NCBI RefSeq assembly: GCF_016584115.1
Contig: NZ_NRSK01000024.1
Location: 1 to 43,253 of the forward strand
Length of the DNA: 43,253 nucleotides
Direction: 5' to 3'
Source: Ectothiorhodospira mobilis
GTDB taxonomy: Bacteria; Pseudomonadota; Gammaproteobacteria; Ectothiorhodospirales; Ectothiorhodospiraceae
Part shown: positions 1 through 10,218 of the stretch, piece after piece
Layout: each line of letters opens with the position of its first letter
How positions within the stretch are numbered: the stretch's first letter is position 1
Notes under the pieces: model-generated
What the model was told of the DNA's origin: nothing
The model's input: the letters and a program-made list of their open reading frames with translations, nothing else
Database searches by the model: none
Program-made: the position numbers and the translations under genes

Positions 1-147
1 GCATGGGGTTGACCATGGAATACAAGGGGTCTTGGGCCGATGCTAACACGGGCGGGGGGGATGGCAAGCCGGGCCGGCCATGGGTCCGCGCCAAGGGCAT
101 GGGCTATACTCCGGCTCCGGTTGACGCCAGGCCCGGAGGGGCGACCC

Positions 148-666
148 ATGGACACCAGACGCAGGGGGGAACGACGCCGCTACCGCGGCCGGCCGGTATA
201 CCCGTTCCGGGACCGGCACGGGGAATGGGTGACCCAGAACCGGCGCCGGCTGGTGGAACGGCGCGGCAGCGGCGTCCCGGCCCCCGGGGTGTCGGATACC
301 CCCGCACCGCCCCGGCGCCCCGGTGGCGGGGACAGCCTGCTCCTGCATCACCGGGATGCAGTGATCCACGTGTCCGCGGAGCGGCGGGACCCCTTCCTCA
401 TGGGTCGGCGCCGCAGCTGCGACCTGGTGATCCCCCAGGGGCACATCTCCCGGGAGCATGCCCTCATCATCCACCGGGACGGGCAGTTCGTGCTGCTGGA
501 CCAGAGCCTGAACGGGACCTTCCTGCAGGGCCCCGGCGGCGAGGTGCGGCGGGTGCATGCCGGGGAGGCGGTGCTGCAGGGGTCGGGCTACCTCAGCCTG
601 GGCCGCCCCCTGGGGGAGAACGGCGAGGACCTGGTGTACTTCTATTGCAGGACCGCCCTGTCCTGA
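148..666 (+). CDS. FHA-domain protein
   Basis: This is a 172-residue protein with a forkhead-associated (FHA) domain, a fold that binds phosphothreonine peptides. The N-terminal 60 residues are Arg- and Pro-rich with no recognisable fold. The FHA core spans about residues 68-165 and shows the family's conserved Gly-Arg (GRR, 86-88), SREH (101-104) and NG (122-123). The start at 148 is chosen because GGAGGGG lies just upstream; an in-frame ATG at 40 would add a low-complexity leader. A TATACT -10-like box lies at 105-110. It converges on gpmI with a 9-base gap. No kinase or secretion gene is adjacent, so its partner is unknown. It is probably cytoplasmic. Confidence 0.75.
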   Translation: MDTRRRGERRRYRGRPVYPFRDRHGEWVTQNRRRLVERRGSGVPAPGVSDTPAPPRRPGGGDSLLLHHRDAVIHVSAERRDPFLMGRRRSCDLVIPQGHISREHALIIHRDGQFVLLDQSLNGTFLQGPGGEVRRVHAGEAVLQGSGYLSLGRPLGENGEDLVYFYCRTALS

Positions 667-675
667 CGGGACGGA

Positions 676-2244
676 TCAGGCCCCCTCCCCGTCCCCCGCC
701 GGCGGGATCTCCTCCAGCAGCAGCGAGCGTCCGGTCATCTCCCCGGGCTGCTCCAGGCCCATGAGCTGCAGCACCGTGGGGGCGATGTCGCTGAGTCCAC
801 CGCCGGTGCGCAGGCGCCACTGGGAGCGGTCGATGATGGTACAGGGCACCGGGTAGGTGCTGTGCTGGGTGTGGGGCTCGCCGGTGGCCGGGTCGATGAG
901 CTCCTCGCAGTTGCCGTGGTCGGCGGTGAGCACCACCGAGTAGCCCGTCTCCTCGGCCGCGTCCAGCAGCCGCCCCACCTGGGTGTCCACCGCCTCCACG
1001 GCGGCCACCACGGCCTCGTACACGGCGGTGTGGCCCACCATGTCGCCATTGGCGAAGTTCACCAGGATGAAGGCGTACTGGCCGCTGCCCATGGCCTCGA
1101 TGACCGCATCCGCCACCTGCGGCGCGCTCATCTCCGGCTGCAGGTCGTAGGTGGCCACCTTGGGCGAGGGGATCATGGCGTGGTCCTCACCGGGGAACGG
1201 TTCCTCCCGTCCGCCGTTGAAGAAGAAGGTGACGTGGGCGTACTTCTCCGTCTCCGCGCAGTGAAACTGCCCCAGGCCCCGGTCGCTGAGCAGCCGCGCC
1301 AGGGTCATCTGCGGGCGCTCCGGGGGGAAGGCCACGGGCAGACCGAAACGCTCGTCGTAGAGGGTCAGGCAGGTGACGGTTACGGGCTCGAACCCGCCCC
1401 GGTCGAAGGCATCGAAATCCCCCTGGCTCAGGGCGGCGGTGAGCTGCCGCGGCCGGTCGTTGCGGAAGTTGAAGAACAGCACCGCATCGCCGGAGCGGAT
1501 GAGGCCGTGGCGGTCCACCACCCGCGGGCGGATGAACTCGTCGGTCTCCCCCGCCTGATAGGCCGCCTCGATGGCGGCGCCGGCGCTGCCGGCCTTCTCC
1601 CCCCGGCCGTGCACCAGGGCATCGAAGGCCAGCTGTGTGCGCTCCCAGCGCCGGTCCCGGTCCATGGCGTAATAGCGGCCGCTGACGGTGGCGATGCCGC
1701 CGCCCGCCGCTTTGAGCAGGGACTCCAGTTCCGGCAGGTAGCGGGGGGCGGACTTGGGCGCAGTGTCGCGGCCGTCGGTGATCATGTGCACCACCGGCCT
1801 GACCCCCTTCCGGCCGCACAGGCGCACCAGGGCGTGCAGATGCCGGGTATGGCTGTGCACCCCGCCGTCGGAGACCAGGCCCACCAGGTGCAGCGGACGC
1901 CCCGCCTCCCGGGCCGCGTCCAGGGCGGCCTTCAGGGCGGCGTTGTCTTCCAGGCCGCCGTCGGCGATGGCGTCATCGATGCGCACCAGGTCCTGGCGGA
2001 TGACGCTGCCGCAGCCCAGGGTGAGGTGGCCCACCTCGGAGTTGCCCATCTGTCCGTCCGGCAGGCCCACCGCCCGCCCGGAGGCCTCGACCAGGGTATG
2101 GGCATGATGGGAGAGGCAGGCATCCAGGCGCGGCGTGGCGGCGTCGTGGTAGGCGTTGTTCAGCTTGCCCGGGTTGACGCCCACGCCATCCATGATGATC
2201 AGCAGCGTGGGGCGGCGGGGGGGATTCATGGACGACTGCGTCAT
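676..2244 (-). CDS. gpmI: 2,3-bisphosphoglycerate-independent phosphoglycerate mutase
   Basis: GpmI interconverts 3- and 2-phosphoglycerate in glycolysis and gluconeogenesis in the cytoplasm, using two manganese ions. The 522-residue length is normal for the family. The N-terminal metal-binding MDGVG (18-22), the catalytic serine in GNSEVGH (Ser69) and the C-terminal TADHGNCEE metal motif are all present, so the enzyme should be active. The ATG directly abuts the tatC stop codon, so it is probably the last gene of the his-tat transcript. In an autotroph it would help move fixed carbon from 3-phosphoglycerate towards pyruvate. The identification is firm. Confidence 0.97.
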   Translation of the reverse strand: MTQSSMNPPRRPTLLIIMDGVGVNPGKLNNAYHDAATPRLDACLSHHAHTLVEASGRAVGLPDGQMGNSEVGHLTLGCGSVIRQDLVRIDDAIADGGLEDNAALKAALDAAREAGRPLHLVGLVSDGGVHSHTRHLHALVRLCGRKGVRPVVHMITDGRDTAPKSAPRYLPELESLLKAAGGGIATVSGRYYAMDRDRRWERTQLAFDALVHGRGEKAGSAGAAIEAAYQAGETDEFIRPRVVDRHGLIRSGDAVLFFNFRNDRPRQLTAALSQGDFDAFDRGGFEPVTVTCLTLYDERFGLPVAFPPERPQMTLARLLSDRGLGQFHCAETEKYAHVTFFFNGGREEPFPGEDHAMIPSPKVATYDLQPEMSAPQVADAVIEAMGSGQYAFILVNFANGDMVGHTAVYEAVVAAVEAVDTQVGRLLDAAEETGYSVVLTADHGNCEELIDPATGEPHTQHSTYPVPCTIIDRSQWRLRTGGGLSDIAPTVLQLMGLEQPGEMTGRSLLLEEIPPAGDGEGA

Positions 2245-3117
2245 TCAGGTGTCCTGTCTCTGGGTGTTGCGGCGTTCCTCGGCCTCGGCCCGGTCCAGCT
2301 CCTCATCCAGTTCGGACCCGGAAAGGGGGCGATCGGTTTCATCCCCGCCGCCCGCTTCCCTTTCCCGCTGCCGCACCAGCATGCGGGCCAGGAGGATGCC
2401 GATCTCGAACAGCAGCCACATGGGCAGGGCCAGCAGGGTCTGGGAGATGATGTCGGGGGGCGTGAGGATCATCCCCACCACGAACACCCCCACGATGACA
2501 TAGGGGCGCTTGGCCCCCAGCTGCTTCGGGGTGGTGATCCCCATGGCCACCAGCAGGATGGTGGCGATGGGCACCTCGAAGGCGATGCCAAAGGCCAGAA
2601 ACAGCAGGATGACGAAGTCGAGATAACGGGAGATGTCCGTCATCACCGACACCCCCGCCGGGGCCGACGAGGTGAAGAAGGCAAAGATCAGGGGGAAGAC
2701 CACGTAGTAGGCGAAGGCCATGCCCAGATAGAACAGCAGCGTGCTGGAGATCAGCAGCGGCATGGCCAGGCGTTTCTCGTGGCGGTACAGCCCCGGGGCG
2801 ATGAAGGCCCAGGCCTGGTAGAGCAGGAAGGGCACCGCGATGACGATGGCCAGCATGAGCACCAGCTTGAAGGGGATGAGGAACGGCGCCGCCACCTCGA
2901 TGGCGATCATGCTGGTGCCTTCCGGCAGGTGCACCATCAGGGGGCCGGCCAGGAAGGTGTAGATGTCGTTGGCGAAGGGGAACAGGGCCAGGAAGATCAC
3001 GAGGACGGCCAGCACCCCCTTGAGCAGGCGGGTGCGCAGTTCCACCAGGTGGGACAGCAGGCTGCCGCCGCCGTCGCCGGTGCCTTCCTTTTCCGGGGTA
3101 TCGCTGGATTCAGTCAT
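2245..3117 (-). CDS. tatC: Twin-arginine translocase subunit TatC
   Basis: TatC is the polytopic inner-membrane component that recognises twin-arginine signal peptides and exports folded proteins. The 290-residue product has the family opening [10 protein letters not shown] followed by six hydrophobic segments, and the signature stretch around [10 protein letters not shown] (here [11 protein letters not shown]). The N-terminal ~20 residues and the C-terminal ~40 residues are charged and probably cytoplasmic. The start at 3117 overlaps the end of tatB by 8 bases, which supports it over an upstream in-frame ATG inside tatB. FccB, encoded in the same window, appears to be a natural substrate. 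Confidence 0.96.
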   Translation of the reverse strand: MTESSDTPEKEGTGDGGGSLLSHLVELRTRLLKGVLAVLVIFLALFPFANDIYTFLAGPLMVHLPEGTSMIAIEVAAPFLIPFKLVLMLAIVIAVPFLLYQAWAFIAPGLYRHEKRLAMPLLISSTLLFYLGMAFAYYVVFPLIFAFFTSSAPAGVSVMTDISRYLDFVILLFLAFGIAFEVPIATILLVAMGITTPKQLGAKRPYVIVGVFVVGMILTPPDIISQTLLALPMWLLFEIGILLARMLVRQREREAGGGDETDRPLSGSELDEELDRAEAEERRNTQRQDT

Positions 3118-3478
3118 CTCGGGCCTTCGCTGGCGTTTCGCCGGGAGGCGTGTGCCCCCCGCTGCGCGCACCGGCCTCACGGGCCGCGGATTCCGCCTTG
3201 TCCTGCGCCTGGTGGACCTCCCGGCGCAGGTCCTGTTCCGTGTCCTCCATCATGGTCTTGAGGCGGTGGATCTCCTTTTCCTGGTCCTCCAGCATGCGCC
3301 GGAGTTCGTCGGCCTTGATCTCCTGCTCGATGTCCGAGCGCACGCTGGTGACGAACTGCTTGATCTTGCCCACCCAGCGGCCCACCTCACGGGCAAGGCG
3401 GGGCAGGCGCTCCGGGCCCACCACCAGGAGCGCCACCAGGCCCACCACGACCAGTTCCCAGAATCCGAAATCGAACAT
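3110..3478 (-). CDS. tatB: Twin-arginine translocase subunit TatB
   Basis: TatB is the single-span partner of TatC in the signal-peptide receptor complex. The 122-residue protein starts [26 protein letters not shown], the classical TatB membrane anchor with the Glu8 and Gly-Pro hinge, followed by a long charged amphipathic and coiled-coil region (about 30-100) and a polar tail. It lies between tatA and tatC and overlaps tatC by 8 bases. TatA and TatB are similar, but the FDFGF-WEL start and greater length mark this one as TatB. Confidence 0.95.
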   Translation of the reverse strand: MFDFGFWELVVVGLVALLVVGPERLPRLAREVGRWVGKIKQFVTSVRSDIEQEIKADELRRMLEDQEKEIHRLKTMMEDTEQDLRREVHQAQDKAESAAREAGARSGGHTPPGETPAKARDD

Positions 3479-3523
3479 GCCGTTGCGTCCGCCGCGGGGA
3501 TGGAGGAGGAGGCCCGCCGGGGA

Positions 3524-3817
3524 TCAGTCCCGGCGCGGCGCATCCCCGGTGGCCTGTTCCCGGGTCGCTTCCTCCCGGGTCACCTCGGCGTCGAAGACGC
3601 GTCCGCCCTGGTCCTCCAGGGGCCGGGTGGCCTCCTGCGTGGCGGAGTCGCCCTTGTCCTCGCCCTCGGCCTCGCCTTCCTTCATGGACTGCTTGAAGTT
3701 CTTGATGGCGCTGCCCAGGTCGCCGCCCATGTTGCGCAGCTTCTTGGTGCCGAACAGCAGGACCACGATGACCAGGATGATGAGCAGTTGCCAGATGCTG
3801 ATGCCGCCGATACCCAT
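3524..3817 (-). CDS. tatA: Twin-arginine translocase subunit TatA
   Basis: TatA is the small membrane protein that oligomerises to form the Tat translocation pore. The 97 residues begin [28 protein letters not shown], with one transmembrane helix, the FGTKKL hinge, and an amphipathic helix ([12 protein letters not shown]), followed by a highly acidic tail longer than in many TatA proteins. An SD-like GGAGG lies upstream (minus strand) of the ATG. A 109-base gap to hisE contains a possible minus-strand -10 box (TATAAC, 3885-3890), so tatABC-gpmI may have its own promoter as well as his read-through. Confidence 0.94.
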   Translation of the reverse strand: MGIGGISIWQLLIILVIVVLLFGTKKLRNMGGDLGSAIKNFKQSMKEGEAEGEDKGDSATQEATRPLEDQGGRVFDAEVTREEATREQATGDAPRRD

Positions 3818-3926
3818 GTCTTGCCTCCTGAGGATGTCTTGGGGTGCCGCGTGGGGGTCGCGCGTTCCGGGAACCCGACCCGGGGTTATACCAGATAACG
3901 GGGGGCGGGCGTGAGCGGGGAGCGGA

Positions 3927-4247
3927 TCAGCCCCCGCGGCGGGCCTTTTCCTCCAGGCCCGAGAGGCCGAAGCGCCGCTCCAGCTCCGCCAGGACCCGTT
4001 CCGGGCCCAGGCCCTGATGGGCCAGCAGCACCAGGGTATGGAACCACAGGTCGGCCAGCTCGTGGATGAGCGGATCCGGCTCGCCGTTCTTGGCGGCGAT
4101 CAGGGTCTCCGCCGCCTCCTCCCCCACCTTCTTGAGGATGACGTCCAGGCCGCGGTCATAGAGGCTGGCCACGTAGGAACTCCCGGGGTCGGCGCCCTTG
4201 CGCTCCTCCAGGACCCGGGCCAGCTGTGCAAGCACGCGGTCACTCAT
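3927..4247 (-). CDS. hisE: Phosphoribosyl-ATP pyrophosphatase
   Basis: HisE removes pyrophosphate from phosphoribosyl-ATP in the second step of histidine synthesis. The 106-residue protein belongs to the all-alpha MazG/HisE fold. It shows the family's [14 protein letters not shown] metal-binding stretch and the [19 protein letters not shown] helix. It is encoded separately from hisI, with an 8-base overlap; many bacteria carry a HisIE fusion instead, so this organism has the split form. It is the last his gene of this run. Confidence 0.95.
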   Translation of the reverse strand: MSDRVLAQLARVLEERKGADPGSSYVASLYDRGLDVILKKVGEEAAETLIAAKNGEPDPLIHELADLWFHTLVLLAHQGLGPERVLAELERRFGLSGLEEKARRGG

Positions 4248-4644
4248 GGCCCGCCCCCTGGGTGTAGATGGCCTCGGGATCGCGCAGCACGGGGTCGGCC
4301 TCCACCCAGGCGCCCGCCTGCAGGCGGCGGTAGAAGCAGCTGTGGCGGCCGGTATGGCAGGCGATGCCGCCCTTTTGCTCCACCTCCAGCAGCAGCACGT
4401 CGCCGTCGCAGTCCAGGCGCAGGTCGTGCACCACCTGCACGTGCCCCGAGGATTCCCCCTTGTGCCAGAGGCGGCCCCGGGAGCGGGACCAGTACACCGC
4501 CTCCCCCAGCTCCAGGGTGCGGCGCAGGGCGTCGCGGTTCATCCAGGCCATCATCAGCACGCGGCCGCTGCCCCGTTCCTGGGCAATGGCGGGCACCAGG
4601 CCCTGGTCGTTGAATCGGATCTCGTCGAGGGGGTCTTGGGTCAT
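4240..4644 (-). CDS. hisI: Phosphoribosyl-AMP cyclohydrolase
   Basis: HisI opens the purine ring of phosphoribosyl-AMP, the third step of histidine synthesis, as a zinc-dependent homodimer. The 134 residues include the typical [11 protein letters not shown] segment, the [17 protein letters not shown] substrate region, and the metal and zinc ligands in [12 protein letters not shown] and [11 protein letters not shown]. It overlaps hisE by 8 bases and lies 73 bases after hisF. Length and motifs are normal for a stand-alone enzyme. Confidence 0.96.
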   Translation of the reverse strand: MTQDPLDEIRFNDQGLVPAIAQERGSGRVLMMAWMNRDALRRTLELGEAVYWSRSRGRLWHKGESSGHVQVVHDLRLDCDGDVLLLEVEQKGGIACHTGRHSCFYRRLQAGAWVEADPVLRDPEAIYTQGAGHE

Positions 4645-4717
4645 CTTCGCTCGCGCGGGCGGGCCGTGGGGATGGGCTGCATTCTATCGGCCGGGCGCGC
4701 GTCGCCACAAGGCGGGG

Positions 4718-5488
<771 letters not shown>

Positions 5489-5489
5489 G

Positions 5490-6227
5490 TCAGTCCGCGT
5501 TTCCGTCGGCCAGGGCCTGGGCCGCGGCCAGGTCGATGCTGCCCTCGTAGAGGGCGCGGCCGACGATGGCCCCGGCGATGCCCTCCCCGGCCACGGCGCA
5601 CAGGCGGCGGATGTCCTCCATGCTGGTGACCCCGCCGGAGGCGAACACGGGCACGTTCACCGCCCGCGCCAGGTTCACCGTGGAATCCACGTTCACCCCC
5701 TGCATCATGCCGTCCCGGGAGATGTCGGTGAAGATGATGCCGGCGACCCCGTCCTGCTCGAAGTGGCGCGCCAGGTCGGTGACCTCGTGGTGGGAGAGCT
5801 TGGACCAGCCGTCGATGGCCACCTTGCCGTCGCGGGCGTCCAGGCCGACGATGATGTGACCGGGGAATTCCAGGCACAGGTCGTTGACGAAATGGGGGGC
5901 GGTCACCGCCTTGGTGCCGATGATCACCCACTGCACGCCGGCATCCAGATAGACCTGCACGGTGTCGTCGTCGCGGATGCCCCCGCCCACCTGCACCGCC
6001 AGGTCCGGGAAGTGCTCCACGATGCGGCCGATGATGCCGGCGTTGCGCGGCCGCCCGGAGACGGCCCCGTCCAGGTCCACCAGGTGCAGGCGGCGGGCCC
6101 CGGCCTCCACCCAGCGGGCCGCCACCTCCAGCGGGTCGTCGGAGAAGACGGTGGAGTCGTCCATGCGCCCCTGGCGCAGGCGCACGCATTTGCCTTCTTT
6201 GAGGTCGATGGCCGGAATCACCAGCAT
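5490..6227 (-). CDS. hisA: ProFAR isomerase HisA
   Basis: HisA isomerises ProFAR to PRFAR in the fourth step of histidine synthesis. The 245-residue half-barrel-duplicated (beta/alpha)8 protein begins [17 protein letters not shown], with the catalytic aspartates at D8 and D130 (IIVGLD) and the phosphate-binding VGGGIR and ASGGV loops. The start at 6227 is the family start; a longer frame upstream runs into hisH. It lies between hisH and hisF in the usual hisHAF order. Confidence 0.97.
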   Translation of the reverse strand: MLVIPAIDLKEGKCVRLRQGRMDDSTVFSDDPLEVAARWVEAGARRLHLVDLDGAVSGRPRNAGIIGRIVEHFPDLAVQVGGGIRDDDTVQVYLDAGVQWVIIGTKAVTAPHFVNDLCLEFPGHIIVGLDARDGKVAIDGWSKLSHHEVTDLARHFEQDGVAGIIFTDISRDGMMQGVNVDSTVNLARAVNVPVFASGGVTSMEDIRRLCAVAGEGIAGAIVGRALYEGSIDLAAAQALADGNAD

Positions 6228-6249
6228 GATCAATTCCCCTGACTGAGCA

Positions 6250-6897
6250 TCAGATGGCGCCGTCCCACTGCATGAAGTTGGCCAGCAGGGCCAGCCCCGG
6301 GGCGGCGCTCTTCTCCGGATGGCATTGGATGGCGAAGACCTGGCCCGCGGCCAGGGCCGAGGCGAAGGGACGGCCGTAGTCGGTGGTGCCCGTAACCACA
6401 CCCTCGTCGTCGGGCACCACGTAGTAGCTGTGCACGAAATAGAAGCGGCTGTCCTGGGGGATGCCCGCCCAGAGGGGATGATCCCGGGTCTGATGCACCT
6501 GGTTCCAGCCCATGTGGGGGATCTTCAGGCGCGCCCCGCGGGCATCGGTCATGGTGTCGTCGAAGCGGCGCACATGGCCAGGGATCAGCCCCAGGCAGGG
6601 GGTGCCGCCGTTCTCGTCGCTGTCGTCCATGAGCACCTGCAGCCCCATGCAGATGCCCAGGAAGGGCCGGGTGGCGGCCGCCTCCTGCAAGACCGGCCCG
6701 AGGCCGCGTGCCCCCAGGGCCGCCATGCAGTCCCGCGCCGCCCCCTGGCCGGGAAAGACCACCCGGTCCGCCGCGAGGATGTCCGCCGCGCGGTCGGTGA
6801 GCTGCACGCGCACCCCGGGCGGTGCGGCATGCTCCAGGGCACGGACCACCGAGTGCAGGTTGCCCATGCCGTAATCGACCACTGCCACGTGCTTCAT
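6250..6897 (-). CDS. hisH: Imidazole glycerol phosphate synthase, glutaminase subunit
   Basis: HisH is the class I glutamine amidotransferase that feeds ammonia to HisF. The 215-residue protein has the oxyanion strand motif VFPGQG (48-52), the nucleophile in [10 protein letters not shown] (Cys83), and the His-Glu of the triad in AIQCHPEKS near the C terminus. All three catalytic residues are present. It sits 33 bases after hisB and 22 bases before hisA. Confidence 0.97.
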   Translation of the reverse strand: MKHVAVVDYGMGNLHSVVRALEHAAPPGVRVQLTDRAADILAADRVVFPGQGAARDCMAALGARGLGPVLQEAAATRPFLGICMGLQVLMDDSDENGGTPCLGLIPGHVRRFDDTMTDARGARLKIPHMGWNQVHQTRDHPLWAGIPQDSRFYFVHSYYVVPDDEGVVTGTTDYGRPFASALAAGQVFAIQCHPEKSAAPGLALLANFMQWDGAI

Positions 6898-6930
6898 CGG
6901 GGACGGCCTTCGGGGATCATGCCAGCGGCG

Positions 6931-7536
6931 TCAGAGGGTGCCCTTGGTGGAGGGGGTGATGCCACCCATGCGCGGGTCCGGCTCGGCGGCCATGCGCAGG
7001 GCGCGGCCGAAGGCCTTGAACAGGGTCTCGGCCACATGGTGCGCGTTGCGCCCGCGCAGGCTGTCGAGATGCAGGGTGACGCGGGCGTGGTTGACAAAGC
7101 CCCGGAAGAACTCCTCGAACAGCTCCACCTCGAAGTCGCCGATACGGTCCCTGGGGAAGTCCACGTGGTACTCCAGGCCGGGGCGGCCGGAGAAGTCCAC
7201 CACCGCGCGGGAGAGGGCCTCGTCCAGGGGCACATAGGCGTGGCCGTAGCGGCGGATGCCCTGCTTGTCCCCCAGGGCGGCTCCCAGGGCCTGGCCCAGG
7301 CTGATGCCGATGTCCTCCACGGTGTGGTGGGCGTCGATATGCAGGTCCCCCTCGGCGGAGACGGAGAGATCCATGCAGCCATGGCGCGCCACCTGGTCCA
7401 GCATGTGGTCCAGGAAGGGCACGCCGGTGGCGAGCCGCGCGCTGCCCGTGCCGTCCAGGTCCAGCTGGACCCGGATCCGGGTCTCCAGGGTATCTCTGCT
7501 GATCTGGGCGCTGCGGGGGGTCATCGCTGAGGCCAT
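6931..7536 (-). CDS. hisB: Imidazoleglycerol-phosphate dehydratase
   Basis: HisB dehydrates imidazole glycerol phosphate, the sixth step of histidine synthesis, using manganese. This is the monofunctional form (201 residues from this start), without the histidinol-phosphatase domain of E. coli HisB. The paired metal-binding motifs are present: [13 protein letters not shown] with [10 protein letters not shown], and NHARVTLH with GRNAHHVAE. The start at 7536 has a weak GGA six bases upstream; an ATG at 7524 would give 197 residues. It is the first gene of the his-tat-gpmI run. hisG, hisD and hisC are not in the window. Confidence 0.93.
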   Translation of the reverse strand: MASAMTPRSAQISRDTLETRIRVQLDLDGTGSARLATGVPFLDHMLDQVARHGCMDLSVSAEGDLHIDAHHTVEDIGISLGQALGAALGDKQGIRRYGHAYVPLDEALSRAVVDFSGRPGLEYHVDFPRDRIGDFEVELFEEFFRGFVNHARVTLHLDSLRGRNAHHVAETLFKAFGRALRMAAEPDPRMGGITPSTKGTL

Positions 7537-7792
7537 GTGCGGTCCATCGGGAAAGTTTATCACAACGCCGGGCGGGCGGTGGGGAACAAAATCACGGTCT
7601 TCTTGTCTCCCCTCGCCGGCTTCGGGTAAGGTGCCGAAACGGTGTGATTCGTCCATCGGCGCTGAGTGCGCGGCCGGCCCCGCAGAACGGGACGGCCCCG
7701 CCGGGGCAGGCAGATCCGGTTCGGCAAGGGACCGGGATCCGCTCACCGCCCCGCGGCAGCCCGCTCAACGCCCAAGGAGTGGTTGAAAACGC

Positions 7793-8563
7793 ATGTCCGC
7801 CCCGAAGATCCTGGATCTTGGCAGTCTCAAGCATGCCTGCAAGAGCTGCAGCCTGCATGACCTGTGCCTGCCCCTGGGGGTCGGCGACGAGGAGCTCCAG
7901 ATGCTGGAGCGCATCATCAGCCGCCGCAAGCCGCTGCAGCGCCGGGACCACCTCTATCGACCGGGCGAACCCCTCCATGCCATCTATGCCGTGCGCTCCG
8001 GCACGGTGAAGACCTACACCCTCACCGACGACGGCCAGGAGCAGATCACGGGCTTCCACCTGCCCGGGGAACTGCTGGGGCTGGACGCCATCAGCGACGG
8101 CGTGCACCCCTGCGCCGCCCGGGCCCTGGAGACCACCAGCATCTGCGAGATCCCCTTCGACCGCCTGGAGGAGCTCTCGGTACGCATCCCCGGGCTGCAG
8201 CATCAGCTGTTTCGCATCATGAGCCGGGAGATCCAGACCGACGAGCATTTCATGATGCTCCTGGGCAAGAAGTCCTCCGAGGCCCGCCTGGCGGCCTTCC
8301 TCATGAGCATCTCCACGCGCCTGGGAATGCGCGGTTTCTCGCGCACGGAGTTCAATCTCACCATGTCCCGCAACGACATCGCCAACTACCTGGGCCTGGC
8401 GGTGGAGACGGTCAGCCGCCTGTTCACCCGCTTCCAGAGCCTGGGACTGACCCAGGTACAGCGCAAGTTCATCACCATCCACGACCTGGAAGGGCTGCAG
8501 GCGGTGGCCGGGGCCCACCCCGTGGAGGAACCCCAGAGCAACCGGGGATGCCCCGGACCCTAG
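7793..8563 (+). CDS. fnr: FNR/ANR-type oxygen-sensing transcription regulator
   Basis: This is a CRP-FNR superfamily regulator of 256 residues, expected to sense oxygen through a [4Fe-4S] cluster and control anaerobic genes. The four cluster cysteines of FNR are present: C16, C19 and C25 (CX2CX5C) plus C118 in the SICEIPF segment. The cyclic-nucleotide-like barrel (35-145) is followed by the dimer helix and a winged helix with MSRNDIANYLGLAVETVSRL (191-210). Recognition residues E205, S208 and R209 match E. coli FNR, predicting a TTGAT-N4-ATCAA target. AAGGAG lies 13 bases before the ATG, which is rather far. It is transcribed divergently from hisB and converges on dtd. Confidence 0.92.
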   Translation: MSAPKILDLGSLKHACKSCSLHDLCLPLGVGDEELQMLERIISRRKPLQRRDHLYRPGEPLHAIYAVRSGTVKTYTLTDDGQEQITGFHLPGELLGLDAISDGVHPCAARALETTSICEIPFDRLEELSVRIPGLQHQLFRIMSREIQTDEHFMMLLGKKSSEARLAAFLMSISTRLGMRGFSRTEFNLTMSRNDIANYLGLAVETVSRLFTRFQSLGLTQVQRKFITIHDLEGLQAVAGAHPVEEPQSNRGCPGP

Positions 8564-8582
8564 GCGACGTACTTCCGGGGGG

Positions 8583-9035
8583 TCACGACCCCGGCGGCGG
8601 CACCCGCAGCCAGAAGGTCACCGGGCCGTCGTTGCACAGACTCACCTCCATATGGGCACCGAAGCGCCCCGCCGCCACCCGCGGCCACGCCTCCCGGGCC
8701 CGGGCCAACAGCGCCTCGAACAGGCGCCGCCCCTCCTCGGGCGCTGCCGCCGGGGTGAAGCTGGGGCGGTTGCCCTTACGGGTGTCGGCGGCCAGGGTGA
8801 ACTGGGGCACCAGCAGCAGCCCCCCGCCGGTATCCCGCAGGGAACGGTTCATACGCCCGTCCCCGTCCTCGAAGACGCGGTAATCCAGCAGCCGCTGCAA
8901 CAGGCGCTCCCCCTGGGGCGGACCGTCCCCCCGCTCCACCCCCACCAGCACCACAAGCCCGGGGCCGATCCCCCCGACCACGTCCCCGTCCACCTCCACC
9001 CGGCCGTGGCGGACCCGCTGCAGCAGACCGATCAT
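8583..9035 (-). CDS. dtd: D-aminoacyl-tRNA deacylase
   Basis: Dtd hydrolyses D-aminoacyl-tRNAs (and Gly-tRNA-Ala), keeping D-amino acids out of translation. The 150 residues cover the full compact fold, including MNRSL, the QFTLAADTRKGNRPSF active-site segment, and the NDGPVTF Gly-cisPro chirality filter near the C terminus. The residue before Gln78 is Pro where E. coli has Ser (SQFT), a small departure of unknown effect. Its ATG overlaps the stop of the upstream iminopeptidase gene (ATGA), so the two are translationally coupled. Confidence 0.95.
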   Translation of the reverse strand: MIGLLQRVRHGRVEVDGDVVGGIGPGLVVLVGVERGDGPPQGERLLQRLLDYRVFEDGDGRMNRSLRDTGGGLLLVPQFTLAADTRKGNRPSFTPAAAPEEGRRLFEALLARAREAWPRVAAGRFGAHMEVSLCNDGPVTFWLRVPPPGS

Positions 9036-9994
9036 GAAAGGCGCTCCGCCATCTCCCGGGCGGCCGCCACCAGGCCCGCAGTGATGGCGGGTTCCCCGGC
9101 CGAGTGACCGGCATCAGGGACGATGTGCAGTCGCGAATCCGGCCAGGCCGCGTGCAGCGCCAGGGCCTGGTCCACCGGACAGATGAGGTCATAGCGTCCG
9201 TGCACGATGATCCCCGGGATCCCCGCCAGGCGGTGGGCCCGGCGCAGGAGCTGGTCCGGTTCCAGGAAGGCGCGGTGGGCGAAATAGTGGCTCTCCAGCC
9301 GGGCCAGGCTCAGGGAGAGGAAGGGATCGCGGAAATGGGAGACCACCCCGGGATCGGGCACCAGGGTGGCGGCGCGCCCCTCCCATTCCGACCAGGCCCG
9401 GGCCGCGGCCATGCGTCCCAGCTCATCCTCCCCGGTGAGCCGGCGGTAGTAGGCCGCCACCGGATCGCCCCGCTCCTCCGGGGGCAGGGGGGCGAGGAAA
9501 TCCTCCCAGTGATCCGGCAGGAGACGGTTGGCCCCCTCCCGGTAGAACCAGGCGATATCCCGGTCGCGACAGAGGAAGACCCCCCGCAGGATCAGGCCCA
9601 GCACCCGCTGGGGATGGGCCTGGGCGTAGGCCAGGGCCAGGGTGGACCCCCACGACCCCCCGAACAGCACCCAGCGCCGGATACCCAGTTCCTCACGGAT
9701 GCGCTCCATGTCCGCCACCAGGTCCCAGGTGGTGTTGTCCTCCAGGCTGGCATGGGGCGTGGAACGCCCGCAGCCGCGCTGGTCAAAGAGCACCACACGG
9801 TAGACCTGGGGATCGAAGAAGCGCCGGTGCCAGGCATCGCAGCCGGCACCGGGACCGCCGTGCAGGAACACCACCGGCAGACCGCCCGGATGACCGCACT
9901 CCTCCACATAGAGGCGGTGCACGGCATCCACATCCAGGTGCTGGCTGCGGTAGGGACGGATGCCGGGAAACAGGGGATCGGAGGACATGCTCAC
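9032..9994 (-). CDS. pip: Proline iminopeptidase
   Basis: This is a cytoplasmic alpha/beta-hydrolase (peptidase family S33) that removes N-terminal proline from peptides. The 320 residues show HGGPGAG (oxyanion region, 45-51), DQRGCGRS (71-78), the nucleophile elbow GGSWGS with Ser114, and the C-terminal Asp (RYDLICP) and His (DAGHSAGEP) of the triad. Length is normal. Two ATGs, 9994 and 9988, are possible starts. It is the first gene of a two-gene unit with dtd and is divergent from the candidate regulatory RNA. Confidence 0.93.
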   Translation of the reverse strand: MSMSSDPLFPGIRPYRSQHLDVDAVHRLYVEECGHPGGLPVVFLHGGPGAGCDAWHRRFFDPQVYRVVLFDQRGCGRSTPHASLEDNTTWDLVADMERIREELGIRRWVLFGGSWGSTLALAYAQAHPQRVLGLILRGVFLCRDRDIAWFYREGANRLLPDHWEDFLAPLPPEERGDPVAAYYRRLTGEDELGRMAAARAWSEWEGRAATLVPDPGVVSHFRDPFLSLSLARLESHYFAHRAFLEPDQLLRRAHRLAGIPGIIVHGRYDLICPVDQALALHAAWPDSRLHIVPDAGHSAGEPAITAGLVAAAREMAERLS

Positions 9995-10120
9995 CTTCGG
10001 TGACCGGCGCTGGCCGGTATTTTCAGGGGCGTGGCCCCGACCGCTTCATGATACAGGATCGTGACTCAGGATCCTGCGCACAGATCCCAAAACCGGGTCC
10101 GGGAAGGGGCAAAGACGGCA

Positions 10121-10138
10121 TGTAGGAAAATCCCTACA
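10121..10138. promoter_or_regulatory. GacA/UvrY-type upstream activating sequence (candidate)
   Basis: The 18-base sequence TGTAGGAAAATCCCTACA is a perfect dyad with 6-base arms and a 6-base spacer. The known GacA (UvrY) activating sequence upstream of rsmY, rsmZ and csrB genes is TGTAAG-N6-CTTACA. The site here matches with one symmetric change (A to G, and T to C in the other arm). It lies about 80 bases before a CATATT -10-like box (10207-10212) and a GGA-rich transcript ending in a terminator, the layout of Gac-controlled RNAs. The match is seen; the function is inferred. Confidence 0.55.
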
Positions 10139-10218
10139 GAAAAAACCGCCGGCAACCCCGAAAAGGGGCCCAACAGGCGGTATGCCGCCCCGCGGGCCTG
10201 TGGAATCATATTCCCCGT

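Noticed and set aside
862-3261. Very long open frame on the + strand, opposite gpmI, tatC and tatB
   Set aside because: It has no recognisable domain and is His/Gly/Gln-rich; it is the antisense shadow of well-identified minus-strand genes in GC-rich DNA. The same applies to other long antisense frames, such as 39818-41899 opposite the SulP gene and 31412-32893 opposite glnA.
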